64,000 nt of DNA, taken from Alligator mississippiensis (taxonomy: Eukaryota > Chordata > Crocodylia > Alligatoridae). A program made the translations under genes and the position numbers. The stretch covers positions 263,076,954-263,140,953 of the forward strand of contig NC_081825.1 in NCBI RefSeq assembly GCF_030867095.1. Direction: 5' to 3'. The stretch's first letter is position 1, and each line of letters opens with the position of its first letter. Positions 10,901-21,467 of this stretch are shown here, piece by piece. The notes under the pieces are model-generated. The model made no database searches, was not told where the DNA came from, and saw nothing but the letters and a program-made list of their open reading frames with translations.

Positions 10901-13900
10901 CATCTTTGAATTTTGACACCTTACTTACTCTTGTTGAGTCAGGGAGGCAGCAAAGGTTTGGTTGACAAAGCTCCCACACACAAACAAGGGGCAAGTCTCT
11001 TTCTCCATACAGACATGGCAGGGCTCAGAAAAGCATACACTATTGAGTAACTTCAATGTCTCCTGGTGGGACAGGTGCTGCCACATGCAACTGTTCAGGG
11101 CTGCGTAGAAAACAGCTTCCAACCACTTAGCACTGACAGTGACTTTCCCTGCACAATATACCAGAGAACAAATTACATTTACAACTGTATATGCAAATGT
11201 GAAGGAAATAGACCTTTTACCCTCCCCTCCTGTTCACTACCAGGAAAAGCCCCAGCAACTACAATGGGCTTATTTACAAAGGTCAAACATAGATGAGGGT
11301 TTGAACAAAAAGGGATTGGACAAATTCTTGGAGGAAAGGGGCATCAGTAGCTATTGAGAACAGGAGTTAGGGATACAGCCTCTGAATCAGAACTTCCTAG
11401 ACCTTGAATGCTGGAAGCTGCAAGTGAGAGAGGAACAGTGGAAAAAACCCTAGCCATATCCAGTTCCCTCTCCCTTTCAACATCCACTGTCTGCTGCTGT
11501 GCAACACAGGATGCTGGGCTAGATGGACCTGTAGTCAGACCCACTAAATAGCAATTCTTATATTCTTATGAGGAGACTAGCCAATTGCCTGTCAAGAATG
11601 ACATGGGGAGGGGGCAGGGGGGGACAGAGGCCTGGGCTGTTCCCTGGCTCCCCGCTGCTGCTTCAGGCCAGGGCCAGAGTTGGGGCCATTACCCCTGAGA
11701 CAGCCAATCAGAGCACAAATAAAGTGTTACAGACAGACTAAGGCTTTTATAATATTAGAATCCTCAAATCTAGTACAGACCAGTAATAGAGTTATAAGTA
11801 GTGATAAGGGTGATAAGAATCCTCTAGCTCATTTCAGCTACAAGACTCCACTGAATATAAAGCAACTACGTAGCCACATTAACTGAATTGGAACAGGACG
11901 GTTTAACAGTGGCCAACAATACTATTTAGGACAGGAAGTTAAACAAGTAAAACCATGGAAGAAGCTAGGGTAGCAGAAGACAATTCCCACATTGAAATTT
12001 AATCATGGCAGACATGCAAGAATTGACTCGTGCAGGAAGGAAGAAAGAAAGTGCTAGTAAGGACTTGGACCAGTGATTCTCAACCAGGCTGCTGTGCCTC
12101 CAGTTACTTTGAATGGTGCCACAAAATGTGAGGAAATAAGTGAGGTGTGAGGAGATAAGCAGATAAAAGTGCAGACTCAGGCTTGTTCCTGCTTGGCCAG
12201 TCCCCAACTTCCACACTGCCTGGTCCCTCTGCAGGAAGTAAGCACTATCATATATAATTTGCTTCTGAAATTGGTTGCCACTCAATTCACAAACATTATG
12301 GAGGTGCTTCAAGTCCAGTGACAAGTGCCTTGAGTCCAGAAAATTTGACCTAAACCTTATATATGCATATAAGGAAGGCCTCTTATCCACAGCTTGTGGC
12401 TTTACTATCTCTGGAACCTGAAGTTACTGCTAGCTCACCAAAGGCAATTACAACTCCAAAAAGAGTTATAAAACACACACAATGTGCATAGCACACATGG
12501 AGAGGCCTTCTCTCCAGTAATGGTCCTGATTGTAACCACGTGGCCTAGAGCACCAAGCTCTCTAAGAGACACTAGAGATGGGGTCACTTTGCACTTTGCC
12601 CATCCATTTGCAATGCCTGACTGTTCCCCACTTATCTTAATTCAGTGCTTTGTCCAGTCTAACTTAAAATAGCTAGTGACAAGGCTTCCCACGCTTTTAT
12701 TATTAGGAGGTTCTGCTTTCACACACTGCATTTCTAAACAGTTACTCAGAACTACTCAGACAGCACAGAAGACGAACAGCTGTTACTCTATACATAATCT
12801 TGCTGCTGAATTGTACTGGGGTAGGACAGAATCAGAGTAGCTTTAGTTTCAGGCAAAGACACTGCTTCCAGCACCACAGGAAAATGACTAGAAAGGGAAG
12901 AAAGCCACATACCCTTAGGACTACCAGGACAGGTTGCCTTCACAACAGCAGGGTCTTGAAGAGCAGCTGTGATTGTCCCATTAGGCCTCCATTCATTTGT
13001 AAAGTTGTGGCTTGCACACTGGTACTGTGGCCTCACAATGGCACTGTAGGAAAGGAGTTGCTTCAGCCTGAAAGCAAAGTCAGCAACAGAAAGATTACAC
13101 TAAGGGAGAGGAAGGCCAGAGAATGAATGTGCATGTCTACAGACACCTTTCAGCCCAAAGTGCTTTCCATCCTCTTCACATACAGCATCACGAAGACCCA
13201 GCCACTGCTGAATTCCAACTTCTAGCTAGGAGAAGAGAGATATTCACAATATCAATGTAGCCCAGCATTTAAACACCCTTTCATCTGCTGTAAGCGAAAG
13301 TAAAAATATGGATTTTACAACACAGTCTGAAGGTCAACAGACTTTAGTTCTTCCTTCCTTCCCTAGAGTTCAAATCTGGGCACAGGCAGTAAACTTGAAT
13401 GTTAATGTGGATTAAGATCAGGTACGAATTGGAGGCACAATAGCTGTTCCCAAATAGCTACATGTGTGCTTATGCTGACACTTTCAAGATTGGTTAAGTT
13501 AAATGGCAACAAGGTGCCAGGGTAAGTATTTCTACATAAGGATTTATTTGGGAACAATGCATCAGAAACAACTATGTGTAGTCCCCCTACTTTAGTAAAC
13601 ACTCATGTCTGTATAATAAAATACCAAGAGGAGGGCTGGATTGCTTAGGGCATTAGGGGACAGCTTTTTTGGCAAGTGTGCTACAAATGAGCCCCACACC
13701 CAAGTGCCCCTTTCTCCTGCCCAGTCTGCTGCTCTGCTTTCTGCTCCTTGGCCAATCTGTTTCTCTGCTTTCTGCTCCCTGCTCTATCTGCCACTGTGCT
13801 GCCTATCCCTTCCTCAGTCTGCCATGTGCCCCACACCCCAGCTACCTGTGCTAAAAGTTGGTCCATACCATGGGTTGGTCACCCCTGGCGTAAAAGATCA

Positions 13901-16900
13901 GAACTGGCATGTGGAATTTCTCACTGCTTGCACTGAGATTGCTGCTGATTCAGACGCAGCCCAGTCCTAGAGACTGAAATCCTAGAGATCGCAGCCCAGT
14001 CCTAGATATCACACACTACCCACCATGTTTTTCACATCTGATGGCTGTTCAGTGCCCTCTGTAAAAACAAGGGACTCTCAGCATTGTTCCAAGTGGAGAT
14101 GTGTTTCAAGAGCCACATCACAGCTGGTCCTTTGTTAGCTAGCTCAACAAAGAGGTAAAAAACTGAAAGGGCCAGAGACTAAGCTAACCTCGCCAGCATG
14201 GCCAATCTTAAGCAGTCAAAAACCCTTGGACCAGAATTCCCTTATCTTTTTTTTTTTTTTTAATATGGAAAGCATGCATATGCCTATCTAACATGCCTAT
14301 ATAGACATAGAAACATGCACACACTCAATGCCTTCTGGGTTCTGAGTCTTTTAAGGTACCTGCTCACATTTTCAAGCTTCTCTGTGCTATGAGGGATAGA
14401 CAATTGCTTCGAAATATAAGCAGAAATATGCACAAATTCACCTGATGCCAGCAGGTAGGCCTTTAGGGAACCTACCAAATATTATAAGACTCTCAACAAA
14501 GTCTTACAATAAAATTGTGAAAGTTGGCAACTCCACCATCCCCACTCTGGGCCAAATACATTAGACAGCAGCACCACAGAGAAAACTTGCATTGTGCTTG
14601 CCTGTGACACAAAACTTGTGGGATTTAATTTCCTGGCTTGCCAAACTGAAGTAAATCAATATTACCTGGGAACAGGAACAGCACTGACTAGGCTGTACAC
14701 AAGGCAGGGTTCACGGAGTGCAGCACGTATTCCTGAGCAGACATGCAGCAAGTGAGATGGCAGGCAACAAAGGAATACAACATCTGCCCAGGACACCAGC
14801 TGGCCATTGTCATAAAAGCATTCGACCCCCAGCTGCTGGAGCTCTGCTAAACACAAGCAAATAGACAAGGGAATCACCAGCTCAGAACCCAGGCTCTGCA
14901 GATGGGCAGTCTGGTGTGAGGTGTGCCCTGGGGAGAAGGTGAATCACCCACCTCAGACTGGGACAGTCCTTCTCCCAGGGGACCTTCACAACTTAATCAG
15001 AAGCTGTCCATTAACATTATTTCCATAAGATGTGAGGCACTCAGGCTATAAGGGAATTAAACCTCCCTGCCCAGAAGAAATATGGAGAAAATTCAAATGG
15101 CTGGCACTGTTTCATGAATATTAATTTAAAGCTTTAACTGGAAAAAAAAAAAAACGAAACCAAAAAAACCTCTGGGTCTGGCTGGTTTTCAAGATCCATA
15201 AAAAGCCCTTTAATGGCTCCCCTTCCCATATCCTCTGGAGATAATTACAAAAAGGATTCCAGTGTCCTGGTCATCTCCCTAGAGAAGAGTTATCTTCAGC
15301 TCATCTTGTTTTACATAACACTTATATGACAACTGACATTTTGCATGCATTTTATACCTATACTAAACTCCCTAGTCCACTCCTTTCACTTGGTATTTCA
15401 CCATTTCAGAATGAAGAGAGGGGCAGCCTGACCCTGCAATGAAAGTTTGAGGAGAGGGTCCCAGGCTGGTTATTTTTCCATGTCACCATTGCTGTTGGCT
15501 CAGAGAGCTGTTCCATCCATTTAGTGAACTTTTAACACGTTGATGTTTCAACCACTGATGAGTGACTTGAAAAATTACTGAGAAGAATTCATAAAACAGC
15601 AATAAAAATGGTTAAGAGTCTGTTGGGACTGAATTAAGAGGCAAGATTAAGTGAGAAAATGGTGCACTGCTTAATCAAATGATGGCTAAAGTGGGCAAGG
15701 GAATAACTGTCTATACATATTTGAAGGCTGGAGAGAGATGAGTGGTTCAGGGTGCTTTAAGGAGATCTGAGAGGCATAATGGAGTGAAATTACAGAAGGA
15801 GGAAAATACTGATCTTCACCAAGGAATATTTCTTAATACTGAAACAGCTTTCAAAGGAAAAGTGAAGTAAAGCCAGAGTGGGATGTGGTTGGTCAAATAT
15901 ACTGCATCAAAATTGTGGGAAAGGCTTTGGGTTAAAAGAATAGAGTCATCTGCTTTCCACTAAGAAAAAAAAAACCTGAGTTAATATTTTTGTCTAAAAG
16001 TGAATGTTTTCTATGGAAACAATAATTTTGGAGCCATCTCTACTTGGGATGGTGCAAACGAGAGCAGGCTGGGCCTGAAAGAATATGAAATATTCACCAT
16101 TCTGAAATGGTGAAATACCAAGTGAAATGAGCGGACTGGGGAGTGTAATATAGGTGTGGGATGTTTCCTGCTTGGTGCAGGGGGCTGGACCTGGTGATCT
16201 TCCGAGGTCCCTTCTGGCCTTAGTGTATTCATAGATTGTAAGTCAGTCACAGTGACAGTGCTGCCTTTCCCAATCCAGTCCCCCGGTACGCTGGCTCTTA
16301 CACAAAATCTCCGGCCTCCTGGTGGAGATATGGATGTTCTGTGCTGTGATGCCACTTAGATCCAGCAGTGCCCTGACCAGCTGTTTCCCAATGTGTCCTC
16401 CACCAATAATCCCAACCTTCAGGCTGTTGCAACCTATGGATTCTATGGCAGCAGTCTGTGGAGACTTCTCACTCCATTCTTGTCTGAGAAGGGATACACA
16501 AAGAGTTGGCATCAACCCAACATAAACCTACACACCCCCATTACCCTCAGAACCTGGAACCACAGTCCTTCTTAGAAAGAAACTGTTGTCCAGAGTGTTC
16601 CTGAAAGGGGTTTAGACTTGTTCTGTGTTTTAAGGTGTTGGTCCCACTTGTTCATTCCTAGTTCTCAAACTAGCAGTGGTCACCCCAAACTCAGACTCTC
16701 TCCATCATTTACCATTCACAGTGATTGCCATCTAATACACATTCACAACCTAATCCATTGCCAGGTGCCTTTGTAAACACCTCTTAATCCTGCCCCACCC
16801 ACCTTTTAATTCCACCATTCAGCTACCAGACCTTATCACGGGCCCTCTTCAAATGCCTGTTAAGAAAACGAGTCTTACAGTGTCTATAGGACAGTGACTA

Positions 16901-17894
16901 AACTGGACTCTAGGGCACTGAGCTGGTGTGGATTCCAGAGCCAAGTGGCCTTTGTACAGGATGGTCTGCCAGCAGCGCCCTCCTTTTCTTAATCGAGGAG
17001 GCTAAATCTCAATTTTCCCTGTTTATCGCATCTGCAGTAAAGTGGCCCAAACCACTTAGGCATTTAAGCCTTTACTGGGCAATTCCACCCAGAAGCCCAC
17101 AGGCAGCTGGAACAGATCCCAGAACTGCAGCGTTATCGCACCCTACCCACCATATTCTGAACTAGCTTTACCTTCTGGCTGGTTACAAAGCATAAGTCCT
17201 TAGTCTAACCTCAAAAGAGGCCTGAATAAACTTGAGCAAGGGTCATCTCTCAAAGGAATAGTTACCCATATTTTACTGAGTACAGATGAGAAATGGGAGG
17301 AGTTTATTAAATTAGGATTAGGATAAACATCCTTTGTTTGACCTGGGCAGACAATACCCAAGATATAGCAGTGCTTTCTGATGGCTATGCCTTTGCCTGT
17401 GTTGAATCAGCTTGACAATCTTGGTCTATGATTTCTAATGGGCAGGGCCTTGCATCAAAGTTTAGCACCATGTGATGTCTGGCACCTTGTTGACAATTTT
17501 AACTGAGAAGCTAAAGACTGACCAGGTAAGGAGCTGTCCTTTCAACCCCAGAGCTGAGTTTCCACCAGGAGACAGCTGACATCTGTTGGCAAGGGGAGAG
17601 TCTGCCTCACTACTGCCTAGGGCACCCTTTTTCTGGCAGTAAACAGGCTTTCAGTCTCTAGGCCTGACAAGCCAACACTTTTCACCAGCACTAATAAATA
17701 CCAAGGGAAGAATGCTCATTTCTGCCTTACCTGATAGTGTTGAGTAGCTTGCAGAAGAAGACAGCATGGGCACATGCATTTACCACCAACCCCTTAGAAC
17801 GGCATCTCAAATTTAGCAGCAAGGGCTGCTCACTCTCTCCTGCCACATGTTCAAGTTGAAAGGACTTCAGATTCACTGTAACATCTGACATCAT
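7963..17894 (-). CDS. NOXRED1: NOXRED1, complete, NADP-dependent oxidoreductase domain protein 1
   Basis: Six coding exons read on the minus strand: 17894-17731, 16483-16302, 14846-14666, 13067-12913, 11148-10929 and 8236-7963. Phases close throughout, giving 391 aa (human 359). Translation starts at a double ATG (MMSDVTVN). Residues 78-87 hold [10 protein letters not shown], a GxGxxG dinucleotide-binding loop, followed by ISTRRPE and later [20 protein letters not shown]. This is the Rossmann part of the pyrroline-5-carboxylate reductase (P5CR) family. The C-terminal exons contain [25 protein letters not shown] and [16 protein letters not shown], typical of NOXRED1. No reaction is established for this protein, so substrate and pathway are unknown. 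All splice sites are GT-AG. The frame is intact, so it looks functional. It lies head to tail with VIPAS39 and convergent with SAMD15, as in human. Confidence 0.93.
9747..9933. mobile_element. Non-autonomous hAT element in a NOXRED1 intron
   Basis: Ends are CCGGGGTAGGCAATTATTTTG and, inverted, CAGGGGTGGGCAAAATGCGG. The flanking 8-mers CTCTGTGA and CTCTATGA differ at one place. There is no coding capacity. Confidence 0.8.
10158..10365. repeat. Snap-back inverted repeat in a NOXRED1 intron
   Basis: Left arm 10181-10254 and right arm 10271-10344 are inverted copies at high identity, with weaker matching out to about 10158 and 10365 (CTGGTTGG near each outer end). The centre holds ACAGCTCCACAGCTGT. 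Because of the symmetry, both strands give similar peptides containing REPFGH and VKLFLK. It is probably a palindromic MITE rather than a gene. Confidence 0.75.
11300..11572 (+). mobile_element. CR1/L3-type LINE 3' end
   Basis: It starts near GGGATTGGACAAATTC and ends with GATGCTGGGCTAGATGGACC and TTCTTATATTCTTATG. This is the typical 3' tail of CR1/L3 copies. The upstream body is missing. Confidence 0.65.
12071..12200. mobile_element. Possible hAT-type fragment
   Basis: CAGTGATTCTCAACCAGG is a typical hAT left end. I cannot find a matching right end or target duplication, so the right limit is arbitrary. Confidence 0.3.
13653..13885. mobile_element. Possible hAT-type element
   Basis: The right end GGGTTGGTCACCCC and the left TTTTTTGGCAAGTGTGC resemble hAT terminal sequence. 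Flanking 8-mers match only at about five places, so the call is weak. It lies in a NOXRED1 intron. Confidence 0.4.
15357..16154. repeat. Inverted repeat pair flanking about 680 bases
   Basis: 57-base arms at 15357-15413 and 16098-16154 are inverted copies with five mismatches by my alignment (about 91%). Both contain CACTTGGTATTTCACC on one strand. The arms enclose a possible CR1 piece at about 15,700-15,870. It may be a composite or inverted duplication in a NOXRED1 intron. Confidence 0.7.
15700..15870 (+). mobile_element. Possible CR1/L3 LINE fragment
   Basis: The order of short blocks (TACATATTTGAAGGCTGGAG, GAAATTACAGAAGGAGG, AATATTTCTTAATACTGAAAC) follows the 3' third of CR1/L3 copies. 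Divergence is high and the call rests on recall of the family pattern. Confidence 0.4.
16155..16240 (+). mobile_element. CR1 3' tail fragment
   Basis: CAGGGGGCTGGACCTGGTGA followed by CCGAGGTCCCTTCTGGCCTT is the standard 3' terminus of CR1. It directly abuts the right inverted-repeat arm and lies just after NOXRED1 exon 2 in gene order. Confidence 0.65.
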
Positions 17895-20683
17895 AGCTCA
17901 GAACAAGAACCTTCAGCAAGAAGCAGCAGTTAGAAGAGCAGCACAGCATCCAGCTGTTAGACATTGCAGTCAATCCCTAGCTCCTGATATAGCCTGCCAC
18001 ACAGTTCAGTCTGAGATGAAAATAGAGCAGTGGATGCTAGGACTATTATTTCCATGGAGCTGCACACCTCCATGTTGGAGAGGCTGGAAGCTTCTACCTA
18101 CCCACAGCTAAATCTCATAAAATGGAGCAGCCAGCAAGCTGCACAGCACTTGGTCAGGTAGATTTTGAGTCCCTCATGGTCTTGGTAATGTGGAAACCAA
18201 AGCTGAGGCAAGAGGCTTTGGTTTCCATCTGCACATCTACATTTTCACCTTACCACTGGCTTCAGTTTTACCAGCACTGTGCACGCCCAGCCTTTTTTCC
18301 TCCCAGGGAATGCACATTTTTCTTCCCTCCTTGTGCATTTATCATGATTGCTCTATAACCACCTCCAGCATGGGCCGTTCAGCTTTCCTATATCAGAATA
18401 CAGCCCCACAGCTTTGTGACCTGGAATCACAACATCACAAGACATACACGCAGCTCTCACTAGAGTGTTCTGCAGTGAGACTGCAATGTTGCATCACAAA
18501 GGACACTGTCCTAAAATTGGGAGTTAGTTCAGAGTATACTCAGCTCCAATATGTTTCAGGACCAAGTTCATACAGGAGAGTCACCATTTCACCTGGTCCA
18601 GAGTTGAGATGGAGTTAAACAGCCTCTGCCAGGTAGACAAGTGCTGTAAGAAGCAGAGCTGATTACATACTGCACCAGTTGACCTAACACAAGGCTAATC
18701 CATCATTCTGACTAGGGAGGGCTGGAGTCTGACATTACTTGTTTGATATTCTGATTTCTACACATCCTTTCCCAGCATCTGATGAAGTAAGCTTCAGCTC
18801 TCACAAGCTTGTACTATATACCCTGGTGTCTGTTTTAATTAGTCTGTAAGGTGCAAATCTACCCTGACTTCTACTGGATTTGAGATTAACGAAGCTACTT
18901 ACTCATTATTCAGTTGGCTAGTGGGGCAGTGCAGACCAAGCTAAGGTACTTCCATGCTCTTCACAAGGGCTGGTCTTCAACCATGCGTAGCATAGGCTGG
19001 TCCTGAAGACTGCACTGGCTACATGGAGAGAATACAGCCAGGCAGGGCTTTCTTACTCAGGCACAGTTCTTGCCCTCTAGCCACAGCAGTCTCCATAGCT
19101 CTTACATGAGCCCCCATCTGCATTCACACTAATGCCAATAGGCTGTGAGTTTGGTCCTGAGGCCTTCACTCCCCCAAGTGGCCCTGTTGGCCCCAGTGCT
19201 GACCCGGGAGGTAGGGAATGATCAGGTGAGGAAGTGTTGTGGGGCAGAGCCACTGGAAGCCCAGGACCGCTGCAGGCTTCCGGCTGTCAGAAGTTCGGTC
19301 CCAGGCCTGCCCCAGCTGAAGTGCTACTGGCAGCAGGAGCTGGACCCCCCCTACCTGCAGCACAGCTACAGAACAGTCCCAACCGCCACCTGGATCGCGC
19401 ACCTGCCCAAGCTGCTGAGCCACTTGCAGTCCCTCCGTGCTGTACTCCCTCACCCCAGACTCCAGCTTCCGCAGTGGCCGGTGACACCCATTTTGGGGCC
19501 CAGCCAATTCAAGCCTAACAGTGGTGTTGTCATGGTGATTGCTTAGCTACCAGATGTCCCTGAAGGAATCTTGTATACACCAAAGATGAATCCAGAGCCC
19601 TGATCCTTAAAGGGCCAGCACCACATTTCACAACCCCCAGGGATGGAGAGAACGTGGCATTTAGAGAGGAATCATGAGCGCCCCTCGACACACGTCACTC
19701 CCACCATGGATCAAATTAGCTTCAACAGGCACAGGCTGTTTTGCCAGGTGTGGCTGCCATCTGGACAGCTAGGTCAGGTGAGGAAGTGTTGCAGGAGATC
19801 TTATTTCACCCAGTAGGCACCTAAGTGCAATTCTATTCCACTCTGAGCAAACTCCTGAAAAACCATCGCTTTTAAAGGTGTATGGATCCAGGTCCTCCCC
19901 CTCGCAGCTTTAGGTGATGGACTCCTAAGGCTGAGATGAAGTAGTGTTTTCAGGATGGAACAGATCACAGATTGGCATTGAAGTGCCACTTTAATGCCTA
20001 GTGGGGGAGTAGGATCTGGCCCTGGCTACATGTAAGCAATACTCACTGCCACAACCCAAGCCCTAGGGCTTGCAGGTGATGGGCACAGCTCCTTGTAGAG
20101 CTTACAAACAAACCCTGAGGCAGGCAAAGAGGCTGTTTTTTCAGAAAACCCTTATGAAGGCTCGTTTTGGAACACTGGAGGAGCCCCAAAGTATCTTCTG
20201 GGTTCCTTTATGAGTATATTCAGCTCCCAGTGCCAGGTGGCTGCAGCCTCCAAGCAGCTATCAGCAACCAAGCACATCCTGCCCCTCTTCTGAATGCCAC
20301 GGCTCAGTATTTAGTTCTCCAGAACTGCATTTTGAGCAAAGAGGAGGAAGCACAGGTGGGGAGAGGGTGGCTCTGAAGCCCAATTCTGTCCTCAGACTTT
20401 CATATGGCCTCTATTGGCTTGAGTAGCCCCATTTTTCTGCTGAGACCTCCCCAGCAGCACTCACAGTCAAACATATCTGCAGGGAGATCATATGGATAAT
20501 CCTCTCCTTAAGGACAAAGCTGCTCCCAGTCCCATTCACTGTGGCCCTGGGGATAGAGGCATCGCCTGTGCCCACCTTACAGGACGTAGGAAAACTTCCT
20601 CCTGCTCAGGGCTCATGGTGATTGCAAAATGCTTGGAGCAGGAAGTAAACAATGAGGAGCCAGATGTAGAGGCAGGATGCAGC
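17895..20683. other. Intergenic, NOXRED1 5' side to VIPAS39 3' end
   Basis: This stretch should hold the NOXRED1 5' UTR and promoter, but I cannot place a start site. It has no CpG island, unlike the AHSA1 side. A GC-rich block at about 19,150-19,540 is open in several frames without recognisable protein. A 20-base direct repeat with one mismatch flanks that block (19220-19239 and 19772-19791). A reptile-type repeat copy lies near 18,780. Confidence 0.4.
18780..18860. repeat. Diverged GACGAAG/AAGCTT-class repeat
   Basis: TCTGATGAAGTAAGCTTCAG, then CACAAGCTTGTACTATA, then TTAGTCTGTAAGGTGC follows the layout of a very common reptile repeat. It is diverged and short. Confidence 0.45.
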
Positions 20684-20689
20684 TTTATT
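20684..20689 (-). terminator. VIPAS39 poly(A) signal (AATAAA)
   Basis: On the minus strand, AATAAA is followed by GCTGCATCCTGCCTC. It lies about 780 bases after the VIPAS39 stop codon and would give a 3' UTR of roughly 0.8 kb. It is the first clear signal downstream of that gene. Confidence 0.65.
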
Positions 20690-21467
20690 TAAGGAACAGA
20701 GATGAGGTCTGAAGAAACGAAGCTGGCAGGAAGCCTGGGAGAAATCTCCTTTTCTGGGGAGGATGCAACAAAAAACCTTCCCAACAAAGCCCAGGAAGAA
20801 GAAACAGCTCCAAGGAACTTCCTGGAGTTGGCATGCTCAGCCCCTGCAGGGAGGGATCAGCAATTCTTCCACAATCCACCCAAGCTCCAGAGCTCCCAGC
20901 TTCTCCGAGCATAAGGGCTGGTGCAGCAGCCCAGGCAGTCGGGTTATTCCCTTGGCACTCTACAGAAGTTCCCCTGAAGGCTGCTTCTCCTAGGGTAACA
21001 TCGGAGGCTCCTAGGGCTTTGCTCTTGACACAGCCACCACTGCCTGAGTCCAAGCCAGCTGGGGTGGCACTGGGGCTGGTCACCTCTATCCTTTGAAAGG
21101 GTTAGTTAAGGGCAACTGTCCTCCTTCTCTGACTTGAAGGAGCCCTAATTCTGTACAAAGCAGAAGCAGCACCCACTTGGCCTATTTTTCTCTGTACACT
21201 GAAGCCACAGCCACTTCAGGGCTTAGTCCATTACAGGAGCATCAGTGCTGGTTTGTTAGCATCTTATTTCACTGGCCAGAGAGTTGGGTTTGCCTTGCCC
21301 CAGCCTGGATACCTGCTCGTCCAGGAGCCCTAGGCACTGCTCAACAAGATATAAACCACGCAATGAAGAGAAATGGAGCTTGCTCCATGGGTGACAAGTC
21401 TGGCTCTCTGGTTTTCCCCTCTCACTGGCAGAGGCAATGGCACATTGGGATGGTGGGCAGATAGTTC

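Noticed and set aside
14245-14262. Poly-T run as a possible retroposon tail
   Set aside because: No retroposed body or target duplication was found beside it.
19145-19546. Overlapping open frames in a GC-rich block
   Set aside because: Three frames on two strands are open with no conserved protein pattern.
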